A stretch of 64,000 nucleotides of DNA, from NCBI RefSeq assembly GCF_000381025.1, contig NZ_KB905823.1:146798-210797 (forward strand). The letters are read 5' to 3'. Position numbers and translations under genes: made by a program. Each line of letters begins with the position of its first letter. Positions within the stretch are counted from its first letter, which is position 1. Of the stretch, positions 46,623 to 55,212 are shown one piece after another. The notes below the pieces were generated by a model. That model ran no database searches, was not told the DNA's origin, and saw only the letters and a list, made by a program, of their open reading frames with translations. Origin of the DNA: Streptomyces sulphureus DSM 40104 (GTDB lineage Bacteria > Actinomycetota > Actinomycetes > Streptomycetales > Streptomycetaceae).

Positions 46623-47825
46623 GTGGCGAAAGGTCTGCTGCGCAGGGCCGGAGGGACCCGGCCGCGGAACGCCCTGGCCGGGTCGGTGCGATGGAGAATC
46701 ACCGCCCCGGGGGCGCTGCCGCGGCGGATGGACTGGGTGCTGGTTGGGACCGCCGCCGTGCTCTCTCTCCTCGGTGCCGTGCTGATCGACTCCGCGACGC
46801 GCGGGAGCGGGGCCGTACAGGGCGGCGACACGGAGCACTTCGCGCTGTGGCATCTGTTCAACGCCGGGCTCGGGGTGCTGCTCATGGGCGGTGTCGTGTG
46901 GTGCGGTCTCACCCGGCTGGTCTGGGCCGCGCCTTGGTTGTATGCGGCTGGTGTGATCCTGGTCGTGCTGGTGTTCACACCGCTCGGCTCCACCGCCAAT
47001 GGCGCTCAGCGGTGGCTGGATCTGGGCGGATTCGCCCTGCAGCCCGCCGAGTTCGTGAAGGTGAGCACGGTGCTGATGCTGGCCGTCGTGCTCGGCTGCC
47101 GGAGCGGCGAGGTCGACGGGTTCGGTTCACGGCGTGTTCTGCTGGCGCTGGCCGTGGTGGTCGTGCCGTCGGTCTTCATCCTGCTGACGCCTGACCTGGG
47201 GCAGTCGATGGGGTTGGGCGCGATTCTGCTGTGCGTGCTGTTCGCGGCGGGGGCGCACTGGGGTTGGGTGCTCGGGCTGCTGGGCGCCGTTGCGGTGGGG
47301 GCCCTCCTGGTGTGGCAGTTGGAGCTGCTGGACTCCTACCAGGTGGATCGGTTCGCCGCGTTCGTCGATCCGGCGCTCGACCCGGCTGGGGTCGGATACA
47401 ACACCAGCCAGGCCAGGACGGCCATCGGATCGGGGGGCCTGACGGGTACGGGGCTGTTCAACGGGCCGCAGACGGCAGGCCAGTTCGTGCCGGAGCAGCA
47501 CACCGACTTCGTCTTCTCGGTGGCAGGGGAGGAGCTGGGTTTCCTCGGGGCGGGAGGCATCATCGTGCTGTTCGGGGTGTTGCTGTGGCGCGCGTTGCGG
47601 ATCGCTCGGCGGAGCAGCGACCTGCTCGGGGCTCTGGTCGCGAGCGGGGTGGTGGCCTGGCTTGCCTTCCAGACGTTCGAGAGCATCGGCATGAATCTCG
47701 GGATCATGCCGGTGACTGGTCTGCCGCTGGTCTTCGTCAGTTACGGCGGCTCGTCGATGTTCGCTGGCTGGGTGGCTGTGGGGCTGCTGCAGTGTGTTCA
47801 CGTCCGGCGCCCGGTTTCGGCCTGA
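46623..47825 (+). CDS. rodA: SEDS peptidoglycan glycosyltransferase, RodA type
   Basis: A 400-residue polytopic protein of the RodA/FtsW/SpoVE family, from GTG 46623 after GGGGAGTGCT. Conserved blocks: STANGAQRWLDLGGFALQPAEFVKVSTVLM, TPDLGQSMG, QARTAIGSGGLTGTGLFNGPQ, VPEQHTDFVFSVAGEELGFLGA and MPVTGLPLVFVSYGGSSM. The Asp in TDFVF and the Glu pair are the catalytic-site type residues of SEDS enzymes. It is shorter than housekeeping RodA of Streptomyces and lies far from the dcw or mreB clusters, so it looks like an accessory copy. It ends inside the convergent FtsW-type gene (28-base overlap). Confidence 0.92.
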   Translation: MAKGLLRRAGGTRPRNALAGSVRWRITAPGALPRRMDWVLVGTAAVLSLLGAVLIDSATRGSGAVQGGDTEHFALWHLFNAGLGVLLMGGVVWCGLTRLVWAAPWLYAAGVILVVLVFTPLGSTANGAQRWLDLGGFALQPAEFVKVSTVLMLAVVLGCRSGEVDGFGSRRVLLALAVVVVPSVFILLTPDLGQSMGLGAILLCVLFAAGAHWGWVLGLLGAVAVGALLVWQLELLDSYQVDRFAAFVDPALDPAGVGYNTSQARTAIGSGGLTGTGLFNGPQTAGQFVPEQHTDFVFSVAGEELGFLGAGGIIVLFGVLLWRALRIARRSSDLLGALVASGVVAWLAFQTFESIGMNLGIMPVTGLPLVFVSYGGSSMFAGWVAVGLLQCVHVRRPVSA

Positions 47826-49069
47826 GTTCCAACGCCCGTTTGTACGCGTTTGATTCCGGCTGTTCGCGACCGGCGCCAGTCGGTGAGGGCCGCGGCAGTG
47901 GAAGGGTCTGTGCGAGAGAGCGCGACGAGGACGCCGACTGCGTACATCAGCGAGAGCAGAGCCGAGCCTCCGTAGGAGAACAGCGGAAGCGGGACGCCCG
48001 AGATGGGCAGCATGCCGAGCGCGCCGCCGACGTTGATGACGGCCTGGACGGCGATCCACAGAGTGATTCCGCTGGCGGCGAGTCGAACGAAGAGCTCCTC
48101 GGCGCGGCTGGCCGTGCGCAGCCCCGCGGCGAGGAGCAGGGCGAAGAGGGCGAGCACGGTGAGGGTGCCGAAGAGGCCCAGCTCTTCGCCGGTGATGGCG
48201 AGGATGAAGTCGGTGTGCGGTTCCGGAAGTTCTCCCCACTTCTGCGTGCTCGTGTTGAGGCCGCTGCCGAACACGCCGCCTGCGGCGAGGGCGTAGAGGC
48301 CGTGTACGGCCTGCCAGCACTCGTCGTGCGGGCCCGGGTCGACGGCGCCGACGCAGGCGAAGCGGGACATGCGGTGGCCGCTGGTGATGATGAGGAGGAC
48401 ACAGAGGGCGGCGACGGCGCCCAGGGTGAGGCCGAAGAAGCGGGTGGGGACCCCGATCGTCCACAGCATCCCGAGCAGGGCGCAGCAGAGGATGACGGAG
48501 GTACCCATGTCGCCGCCGATCAGCACGAGGCCGAGTAGCACCAGGGCGCACGGCAGCAGCGGCACCAGTACGTGCTTCCACTCGGTGAGCAGTCCGAGAT
48601 CGTGCTTGCGGGCCAGCAGATCCGCTCCCCACAGGACCAGCGCGAGCTTGGCGAACTCGCTGGGTTGGAGCTGGAAGGAGCCGCCCAGGGCGATCCAGTT
48701 GGTGCTGCCGTTGACGGTTTCCCCGAGTCCCGGCACCTGGACCAGGCAGAGCAGAACGACGGTGACGATCAGCACCGCGTACGCGGTCATGCGGTGCGCC
48801 CGCAGCGGCATCCGGGCGGCCAGGAGCAGCAGTACGCCGCCGGCCACGGCTGCCAGCAGCTGCTTGCGGAAGTAGAACGCCGCGTCGTGCCCGTACCTCA
48901 GGGCCTGGATCTGGGAGGCGGAGTACACCATCACCAGGCCGAGCACGAGGAGATGCAGGCTGCTGCCAAGGAGCAGGGCGTAGGCCGTCAGCGGCCGGTC
49001 CCATACGCCGCGGAGGCGGTCGGCGGCGCGACGGGCGGGCCGGAGCGGCCGTCGCGTAGGCGCCGGCAC
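47798..49069 (-). CDS. ftsW: SEDS peptidoglycan glycosyltransferase, FtsW type
   Basis: A 423-residue membrane protein: DRPLTAYALLLGSSLHLLVLGLVMVYSAS, NGSTNWIALGGSFQLQPSEFAKLALVLW, GGDMGTSVILCC, LYALAAGGVFGSGLNTSTQKWG, LPEPHTDFILAITGEELGLFGT, and GMLPISGVPLPLFSYGGSALL. GTG 49069 begins one base after the tatA stop and gives the usual short basic N-terminus; an ATG at 49183 inside tatA would add 38 Pro-rich residues. An accessory copy of the septal-wall glycosyltransferase, paired here with a RodA copy. Confidence 0.92.
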   Translation of the reverse strand: MPAPTRRPLRPARRAADRLRGVWDRPLTAYALLLGSSLHLLVLGLVMVYSASQIQALRYGHDAAFYFRKQLLAAVAGGVLLLLAARMPLRAHRMTAYAVLIVTVVLLCLVQVPGLGETVNGSTNWIALGGSFQLQPSEFAKLALVLWGADLLARKHDLGLLTEWKHVLVPLLPCALVLLGLVLIGGDMGTSVILCCALLGMLWTIGVPTRFFGLTLGAVAALCVLLIITSGHRMSRFACVGAVDPGPHDECWQAVHGLYALAAGGVFGSGLNTSTQKWGELPEPHTDFILAITGEELGLFGTLTVLALFALLLAAGLRTASRAEELFVRLAASGITLWIAVQAVINVGGALGMLPISGVPLPLFSYGGSALLSLMYAVGVLVALSRTDPSTAAALTDWRRSRTAGIKRVQTGVGTQAETGRRT

Positions 49070-49070
49070 C

Positions 49071-49343
49071 TCAGGATTCGCCGGCGTGGGCGGGCGGGGC
49101 CGAGGCGGCGTCCGCGTCGGGCTGCCCCGTCGGAGCAGCGGCGGGTCCGGTGGCGCTTGGCGGTCCGTAGCTGCCCGGCTCACCGCTTTCCTGCTGCATC
49201 GCGCGGGTCTCGCTTCTGAAGATGCGCAGGGACTTGCCGAGAGCGCGCGCGGTGTCGGGGAGCTTTTTGGAACCCATGAGCAGGATCACGACGACGGCCA
49301 TGATCAGTAGGTGCCAGGGTTCGAGGCCGTTGCGCAGAAACAT
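49071..49343 (-). CDS. tatA: Twin-arginine translocase subunit TatA
   Basis: A 90-residue protein: one N-terminal TM helix (EPWHLLIMAVVVILLMGSKKLP), the amphipathic helix DTARALGKSLRIFRSETRAM, then a Pro/Ala-rich tail. This is the TatA layout of the pore-forming component of the Tat exporter. No TatB or TatC is nearby, so it is an extra subunit that would work with the housekeeping TatBC. It lies directly upstream of the FtsW-type gene and is divergent from the LCP gene. Confidence 0.9.
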   Translation of the reverse strand: MFLRNGLEPWHLLIMAVVVILLMGSKKLPDTARALGKSLRIFRSETRAMQQESGEPGSYGPPSATGPAAAPTGQPDADAASAPPAHAGES

Positions 49344-49366
49344 GTCGCGTCTCCTCCGATGCCAAC

Positions 49367-49386
49367 AGTTGCTATATTGCGCAACT
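49367..49386. promoter_or_regulatory. Possible ArsR-type operator AGTTGC-N8-GCAACT
   Basis: A perfect 6-bp inverted repeat (49367-49372 and 49381-49386) in the short tatA/LCP divergent gap, overlapping an AT-rich core (TATATT). A similar imperfect repeat is found in front of arsR at 54088, so one regulator may bind both. Confidence 0.5.
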
Positions 49387-49445
49387 ATACAAGTATGGGG
49401 ATGGCGACCTCTCCGACTACGTACGCAGCAGGTGGAGGAACGTGC

Positions 49446-50909
49446 ATGGCAGGCAGCCACAAGGCGTCCCGGCGCGGCGTCGCCGGACGTGCCCACGCCC
49501 GGCGACGCCGCCGCAGGCCGAGCCGGATAGTCGCGGCGTCGATATCGGGCACCCTTCTGCTGGCCACCGCCGCCGGCTGCGCGTACCTGCGGCTGAGCGG
49601 AAGCATCAGTACCTTCGGCAGCGACGGGCTCAGCGAGCACCGGCCGGAGGAGAGCGCGGGCGGCCAGAACGTGCTGATCATCGGTTCCGACTCGCGGGGC
49701 GGGGAGAACAGCGAACTCGGCGGCGGCGAAGGGGACGTGGGCCGCTCGGACACAGCCCTGCTGTTGCACGTCTACAACGACAAGAAGCACGCTGTGGCCG
49801 TGTCGGTGCCGCGCGACGCGCTGGTGAAGATCCCGTCCTGCAAGAAGCCCGACGGCAGTTGGACCAGGCCGCGGAAGCAGGCGATGTTCAACGAGGCGTT
49901 CGCCGTCGGACAGGCGCCCGAGGGCAACCCGGCCTGTACGCAGAACACCGTCGAGGAGCTGTCCGGGCTGCGCGTGGACCATACCGTCGTCGTCGACTTC
50001 GCGGGGTTCTCGGCGCTGACCGAGGCCGTTGGTGGGGTGCAGGTGTGCGTGCCGAACGACGTGTACCAAAAGGACCTCGACCCCGGCCGGAGTCAGCGCG
50101 GAAACCTGCTTTTCGCCAAAGGGAAGCACACCGTCTCCGGGCAGCAGGCGCTGGACTACGTGCGGCTGAGGCACGGCATCGGGGACGGCTCGGACATCGG
50201 CCGCATCCAGCGCCAGCAGGCCTTCGTCGGCAGCTTGGTGAAGAAGATCAAAAGCCAGGGCGTCGATCCGCAGACGTTGCTGCCGCTGGCCAAGGTGGCC
50301 ACCGAATCCCTCACTGTGGACGAGGGACTGGGCTCGGTGCGCAAGATGTCCGCCTTCGCCTCTCAATTGAAAGACATCGACCTGGACAACACTGCCTTCG
50401 TCACCCTGCCGTGGCGGTACCGGGGGGCCCGGGTCGCGGTCGTCGAGTCCGAGGCCGACCGGCTGTGGGCGGCGCTCAAGGCGGACCGTCCGCTGGATGG
50501 GGACGCCGAGTCCGGGGAGTCGGGCGGCGGAAAGAGGGAGGACGGCAAGAAGAGGGAGTCGGGCAGCGGAATCGAGATCTCCGTCCGCAACGGCACCACC
50601 GTCTCCGGGCTGGGCGCGCGCGCCACCGAGGCGCTGGAGAGGCATGACTTCACGGTCACCGGCACCGAGACCGCGCACTCCCAGGACGTCGAGACCACGC
50701 GCATCGTCTACGACGCCGACCGGAAGGCGGACGCGAAGGTGCTGGCTGCGTACTTCCCGGGCGCCCGGCTCACCCAGTCCGCCTCCGGCGGCGTCGAAGT
50801 GGTCCTGGGCAGAGACCACGCCGAGCGTGTGGCCGATTCCGGGTCGGGCGACGAGAAGAAGCCGCGGACCGCCGGGGACGATATCTGTTCGGACCTCTCC
50901 TACGGCTGA
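49446..50909 (+). CDS. LytR-CpsA-Psr (LCP) family protein with LytR_C domain
   Basis: A 487-residue membrane-anchored protein, ATG 49446 (GGTGGAGGAAC before it). A basic N-terminus and one TM helix (IVAASISGTLLLATAAGCAYL) precede the LCP domain: NVLIIGSDSRGG, GRSDTALLLHVYNDKKHAVAVSVPRDALV, VVDFAGFSALTEAVGGVQVCV, GKHTVSGQQALDYVRLRHG and DIGRIQRQQAFV, with the Arg and Asp residues that bind the polyprenyl phosphate. After a charged linker comes a LytR_C domain (IEISVRNGTTVSGLGARATEAL). LCP proteins attach teichoic acids or glycans to peptidoglycan. It overlaps the end of the convergent P-type ATPase gene by 10 bases. Confidence 0.93.
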   Translation: MAGSHKASRRGVAGRAHARRRRRRPSRIVAASISGTLLLATAAGCAYLRLSGSISTFGSDGLSEHRPEESAGGQNVLIIGSDSRGGENSELGGGEGDVGRSDTALLLHVYNDKKHAVAVSVPRDALVKIPSCKKPDGSWTRPRKQAMFNEAFAVGQAPEGNPACTQNTVEELSGLRVDHTVVVDFAGFSALTEAVGGVQVCVPNDVYQKDLDPGRSQRGNLLFAKGKHTVSGQQALDYVRLRHGIGDGSDIGRIQRQQAFVGSLVKKIKSQGVDPQTLLPLAKVATESLTVDEGLGSVRKMSAFASQLKDIDLDNTAFVTLPWRYRGARVAVVESEADRLWAALKADRPLDGDAESGESGGGKREDGKKRESGSGIEISVRNGTTVSGLGARATEALERHDFTVTGTETAHSQDVETTRIVYDADRKADAKVLAAYFPGARLTQSASGGVEVVLGRDHAERVADSGSGDEKKPRTAGDDICSDLSYG

Positions 50910-53689
50910 CGCACGCGCCTGGCGGCCGCCTCTTTCGGCAGGCTGCCCGTGGGCGGAACGGCGGTGGTGCGGGTGTACCGCCGCCAGGCCAGGTTGAGAA
51001 CGAGGCAGTAGAGCGTGAGCACCAGGCTGAGCAGGAGATAGTACGGGAGGGGAAGCCGGGCCATGCCGAGCAACGGGCCCAGCGGGGAGAGCGGCAGCAG
51101 CAGTCCTACGGCCCCCAGGGCGGCAGCCGCTAGGTGCGTGACCCGGGCGCCCGCCCGTAGGGCGCTGCTTCCGGTGTGCAAGGTGACCATGACCATGGCC
51201 TGGGTGAGCAGGTTCTCCGTGAACCAGCCGGACTGGAAACCCCGTGCGTCCCCCGGACCGTGCAGCACGGAGACGTGTGTGGTGAGCGCGAGGGCGCCGA
51301 AGGTGGCCAGGTCGGCGAGGGCGTTGAGGGCGCCGAAGCCGCCCAGGAAGCGCAGCAGCCCACGCGAACCGAGGGTGACCGGGCGGTCGAGGTCCGCCCG
51401 CCGGGGGTGGTTGAAGGCGAAGGCGAGCTGCGCGGCATCGAAGCAGAGGTTCTGCAGCAGTACCTGAGTCGGCAGCATCGGCAGGAACGGCAGCAGCACC
51501 CCCGCCACCAACATGGCGAAAACGTTGCCGAGATTGCAGGAAAGAGCGACCCGCAGGTACGAGACGATGTTGGCGACGCTGCGGCGACCGGTCAGTACGA
51601 CCCCGGGCAGCATCCGCACACCCTTCGGGAGCAGCACGATGTCCGCCGCGGCACGAGCCGCGGGCGCCGCCCCGGCTGGGGCGAGGGCGACGTCGGAGGC
51701 TCTCAGCGCGGGCAGATCGTTCACGCCGTCGCCGAGAAAGGCGGTGGTCCGGCCGCCTGCTGCCAGGGCGCCGACCACACGTGCCTTCTGCTCCGGCGTG
51801 CACCGGGCGAAGACGCGCTCGCGGGCCGCGACCTCGGCGAGTTCGACGTCGTCCCAGGCGTCGATCTCCTCACCGGTGACCGCGCCGCGCGGGCCCGGCT
51901 CCAACCCGGCCTCCCGACAGACGCGGAGGGCGGTGCCCGGATGGTCGCCGGTCACCACCTTCACGGCGATGTCCAAGCCCTGCGTACCCGAAGTGCCGGC
52001 CGGGCTCGTGAGGGTGGTGAGGGTTTCGACGGCGTCCGGGGCGAGGGCGTCGCGAAGGCCGACGAAGCCGATGAAGAGCAGGCCGCACTCGTCCGCCGTC
52101 CCATAGACCTCGGAGAGCCGAGCCGGGCGCTCGGCCAGGCACACGCCGAGCAGCCGCAGCCCGTCCCCTTCCGTGAGCTCGCGGGCGCGATCGAGAAGCT
52201 CCGCCCGAACGGCCTCGGTGATCTCCACTGCGTTGCCGTCCCGCTGCCGCACCGTGCTGCAGCAGTCCAAAACCTTCTCCACGGCGCCCTTGACGACCAG
52301 CGTGTGGGTACGACCCTGCCCGGGCTCGGCGACGACGGCACACGAGCGGCGGCGGACCGGATCGAAGGGCACCGCGGCGATGCCCTCGCCGTACTCCTGC
52401 CCATCCACCACGTCCGTGCCCTCAGCCTGCAGCAGAGCCTCATCGAGCGGGTCGGGTACCGGCGATTCGGCGAGCTGCACCGTCCACAGAGCGTTGACCG
52501 CGGCCCAGCGGGCGACCTCGTCGTCCCACATTCCGGCGGGGTCCAGCGAGCACTCCACGGTGGGCCGACCCTGGCTGAGGATGCCGGTCTTGTCCGTGCA
52601 GAGCACTTCGGCCGAGCCCAGGTCGCGCAGCGCCGGGAGGCGTTTGACCACCGCCTGACCGTCGCGCGCGAGGGCGGCCGCACCGCGAGCGACGGCGGTG
52701 GTGACCACGACCGGCAGCATCTCCGGGATCAGCCCCGCCGCGACAGCCACAGCAAACGGGAGGGTCTCCAAGCCCCGGCCGCGCAGCGCCGCGTTCGCGA
52801 GCAGCACGAGCGGCGGCATGAGCAGCATGAAACGGACGAGGGCGCGGACCGTGCCGTTGACGGAACGGTCGAAGGCACTGCGGTGCGTGCGCCCCCGGCC
52901 GCTGTCCCCGGTCTCCGCCCCGGCGAAGCCGGCGAACCAGGTGTGCCCGCCCGTGGCGACGACGAGCGCGCTGCCGGCGCCCGAAGTGACGCTGCTGCCT
53001 TGGAAGCACAGGTACGGTCGGGAGAAGGGGCCCGCGGCCGCCTCCTCCGGCTCCTCGCAGGGGAACTTCGGCACCGGTGCCGACTCACCGGAGAGCACGG
53101 CCTGCTCCACTTGGAGCCCGGTGGCCCGCAGCAGACGCACGTCGGCCGGCACCGAATCGCCGGGGCCCAGCTGCACGACGTCCCCTGGCACGAGCTGTTC
53201 GGCCGGGATCTCCCGGTCCCGCGGCGCCGCATCGGTCGAACTGCGCCGCCGCACGGTCACGGTGGCACCGATGAGGCCGCGCAGGGCGGCGAGCGAGCGT
53301 CCCGCACGCCGTTCCCCGTGGGCCCGCAGTACACAACTGATCGCCACCAGTGCGGTGCTCACACAGGCCGTGCCCCAGGAGCCGATCAGCAGCAGGACCG
53401 GGCCCAGCGCACACAGCACCGCGGTGAACGGATCGCGCAGCCCCTGCGCCGCCGCGCGAACCCATCCCGTACGGCAGCCACCGGGCAGTGCGTTCTCGCC
53501 GTGCGCCGCCAACCGCCTCTCGGCCTCCGACTCGACGAGACCGCGCGGCCCACTGCCCAGCCGACGCAGCACCTCGAGGTGAGTGAGGCCGGAGAAGGCA
53601 CCGTCGACCGCGTGCCCGCGGACCGCGGTTGCGGTGACCGCAGCGGTGGTAGTCGGCTTCGGCACGATGCCGTCAGGCTCCGAAACCAC
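50900..53689 (-). CDS. mgtA: P-type ATPase, magnesium-transporting (MgtA-like) type
   Basis: A 929-residue cation pump from GTG 53689. Family features: N-terminal GLTHLEVLRRLGSG, actuator loop VLSGESAPVPK, LIPEMLPVVVTTAVARGA, the phosphorylation site CTDKTGILSQ, LGDGVNDLPALRASD, and the MgtA-specific VLLQNLCFDAAQLAFAFNHP near the end. Two spots deviate: DKTGIL in place of DKTGTL, and DLPALR in place of DAPALR. Whether it carries Mg or another metal is uncertain. Its start overlaps the arsR end by 17 bases, so a metal-sensing ArsR probably controls it. Confidence 0.88.
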   Translation of the reverse strand: MVSEPDGIVPKPTTTAAVTATAVRGHAVDGAFSGLTHLEVLRRLGSGPRGLVESEAERRLAAHGENALPGGCRTGWVRAAAQGLRDPFTAVLCALGPVLLLIGSWGTACVSTALVAISCVLRAHGERRAGRSLAALRGLIGATVTVRRRSSTDAAPRDREIPAEQLVPGDVVQLGPGDSVPADVRLLRATGLQVEQAVLSGESAPVPKFPCEEPEEAAAGPFSRPYLCFQGSSVTSGAGSALVVATGGHTWFAGFAGAETGDSGRGRTHRSAFDRSVNGTVRALVRFMLLMPPLVLLANAALRGRGLETLPFAVAVAAGLIPEMLPVVVTTAVARGAAALARDGQAVVKRLPALRDLGSAEVLCTDKTGILSQGRPTVECSLDPAGMWDDEVARWAAVNALWTVQLAESPVPDPLDEALLQAEGTDVVDGQEYGEGIAAVPFDPVRRRSCAVVAEPGQGRTHTLVVKGAVEKVLDCCSTVRQRDGNAVEITEAVRAELLDRARELTEGDGLRLLGVCLAERPARLSEVYGTADECGLLFIGFVGLRDALAPDAVETLTTLTSPAGTSGTQGLDIAVKVVTGDHPGTALRVCREAGLEPGPRGAVTGEEIDAWDDVELAEVAARERVFARCTPEQKARVVGALAAGGRTTAFLGDGVNDLPALRASDVALAPAGAAPAARAAADIVLLPKGVRMLPGVVLTGRRSVANIVSYLRVALSCNLGNVFAMLVAGVLLPFLPMLPTQVLLQNLCFDAAQLAFAFNHPRRADLDRPVTLGSRGLLRFLGGFGALNALADLATFGALALTTHVSVLHGPGDARGFQSGWFTENLLTQAMVMVTLHTGSSALRAGARVTHLAAAALGAVGLLLPLSPLGPLLGMARLPLPYYLLLSLVLTLYCLVLNLAWRRYTRTTAVPPTGSLPKEAAARRVRQP

Positions 53690-54083
53690 GGGCGTCTCCC
53701 ACTGAGCCCGAGAGGCGCCGCTCCGGCGAACCGTGCTCCTGCATCTCGCCCTTACGTCGGTCGAGCAGCCACTGGACGACGCGCACGACATCCGGGTCGT
53801 CGGCCAGATAGACCACCCGCCGTCCCTCCCGACGGGAACGCACGAGACCGGCGAGCTTCAGCTTCGCCAAGTGCTGGCTGATCGAGGGCAGCGCCCCGCC
53901 GACCCGCTCCGCGAGCTGGCTCACGTCGCTTTCGCCCTGTGCCAGCGCCCACACGATGTGTAGCCGCGCGGGGGAGGCCAACAGGCCGAAGACACCGGCA
54001 GCCTCCGCAAGCGCCTCCGCGGATGGATCACCGGAATTCTCGACGCTCACCGCGACCTCCACACCCGTCCGACGGGACAGCAC
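53673..54083 (-). CDS. ArsR/SmtB-family metalloregulator
   Basis: A 136-residue winged-HTH repressor: AAGVFGLLASPARLHIVWALAQGESDVSQLAERVGGALPSISQHLAKLKLAGLVRSRREGRRVVYLADDP. The C-terminal helix carries a His (MQEHGSPE) and several acidic residues; no Cys metal motif (CxC) is present, so any metal is likely bound by His and Asp. From GTG 54083. First gene of an arsR-mgtA pair, with an inverted repeat just upstream. Confidence 0.9.
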   Translation of the reverse strand: MLSRRTGVEVAVSVENSGDPSAEALAEAAGVFGLLASPARLHIVWALAQGESDVSQLAERVGGALPSISQHLAKLKLAGLVRSRREGRRVVYLADDPDVVRVVQWLLDRRKGEMQEHGSPERRLSGSVGDARGFGA

Positions 54084-54087
54084 TCAT

Positions 54088-54107
54088 ACTTACGCAACCC
54101 CGCAAGT
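54088..54107. promoter_or_regulatory. Likely ArsR operator ACTTACG-N6-CGCAAGT
   Basis: Imperfect inverted repeat (one mismatch per arm) 54088-54094 and 54101-54107, four bases in front of the arsR start. Its TTACGCAA and CGCAAG parts resemble the GCAA-type repeat at 49367. Confidence 0.55.
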
Positions 54108-54135
54108 CTACGGCCGTGCTGCTTGGCCTCAGCAG

Positions 54136-54300
54136 TCATCTGTTTTCGTGGGTCTGCGGCAGCGGATGAGGGTGGGCGAGGCTGGTGGAGGCGAGGAAGT
54201 GGGTGGCTTCGCCGTCGTGGCGGCGGTGGAGTCGACGGCAGTCGGCGAGCCAGGGCATCGTTCGTTCGACGGCCCAGCGGTGGCGTCGTATGTGGCGGCG
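54136..54300 (-). pseudogene. IS5-family transposase relic (C-terminus)
   Basis: RHRWAVERTMPWLADCRRLH followed by RRHDGEATHFLAST matches the end of IS5-type DDE transposases (RWxVERTxAWLxxxRRLxxRxE). The rest is missing; the frame is fused directly to the IS3-type piece upstream. Confidence 0.7.
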
Positions 54301-54356
54301 TGGGTCACGTGGATTTCCTGGGTGGGTTGCTTGTCGCGCAGGCTTTGGAAGGTGTG

Positions 54357-54474
54357 CTGGTGGTGGAGGCGTAGTAGGTGCTCGGTGTGATCTCGGCGGT
54401 GTTCCCTTGGAGCGCATCGCGGATCGGCTGGACGTCGAACTCCTGTTTGTGCTGGTCGATGTAGGCGGCCTTCA
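54357..54474 (-). pseudogene. IS3-family orfB relic (N-terminus)
   Basis: Minus-strand LKAAYIDQHKQEFDVQPIRD then ALQGNTAEITPSTYYASTTS is the start of IS3-type orfB (xAYIDxHKxxFGVEPIC, IAPSTYYA). It is cut off after about 40 residues where the IS5-like sequence begins. Confidence 0.72.
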
Positions 54475-54789
54475 GTCCAGTGGGCGGTCCAGCTCGGCGG
54501 CAAAGAAAGCCGACGCAGACTTCAAGATCGCGTTCGCCCGCTTCAACTCGCGGTTTGCGTGTTCTAGCTCGGCAATCCGAGCCGCATCGGAACTGGTGGT
54601 GCCGGGGCGCAGGCTCTCGTCGGTCTCGGCCCGCTTCACCTACGTCCGTAGCGCCTCGGGTTGGATATCGAGTTGGTCGGCGATACGCCGGATCGCCTCC
54701 GCCCGGCCCGTCGGGTCCTTCCGGGCCTCGATCGCCAGCCGCGTCGCACGCTCACCCAGCTCGTCGGAGTACTTCTTGGGTGCAGCCAT
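54472..54789 (-). pseudogene. IS3-family orfA with internal stop codon
   Basis: From ATG 54789: KKYSDELGERATRLAIEARK then RIADQLDIQPEALRT, a TAG stop, and VKRAETDES with the leucine-zipper-like end AELEHANRELKRANAILK and SASAFFAAELDRPLD. In intact relatives the stop position is Trp (ALRTWVxRAE), so a TGG to TAG change inactivated it. The zipper and end of the gene are otherwise readable, so decay is recent. Confidence 0.78.
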
Positions 54790-55212
54790 GGTCGGCTTCC
54801 TTCCGGGGCATCGATGTCTCCATCAAACCCGGGGCGGTTCAGAGGACTCGATCCGCACCAACAAGGTTTGGTCGACGGAGTTGCTGGCGGTCGAACGGAA
54901 GGCCACTCGCAGTGAGCGCCAACACCAGCGGTGGCCCTCTGGCCAGACGGAGCACGATTCCGAACTCGCTCCGGGCCGACGCCGGGGAAGCAGACCAGGC
55001 GGGACTCGACACCCACTACGAGTCGGCGAGCTGTACTGGGCCACAGCCGAGACCCCTCGCCGTCTCCTCCGGCGCGCAGCTGGCCGCCGCACGTTGGACC
55101 ACCGCCGACCGGCCCGCCGCAGCAGGGCTGTTCATGTGCGCCGGCGGCGCAGGCCAAAGCGACAGCGTTGTCTGTTGCGGTTGTTGCCGCATGAGTGGTG
55201 CTGGCGCGCAAC
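54790..55212. other. No gene recognised
   Basis: A stretch of about 420 bases between the IS3 relic and the next decayed gene. Frames on both strands lack family features. The end of the IS3 element should lie within the first bases, but no clear terminal repeat could be paired. Confidence 0.4.
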
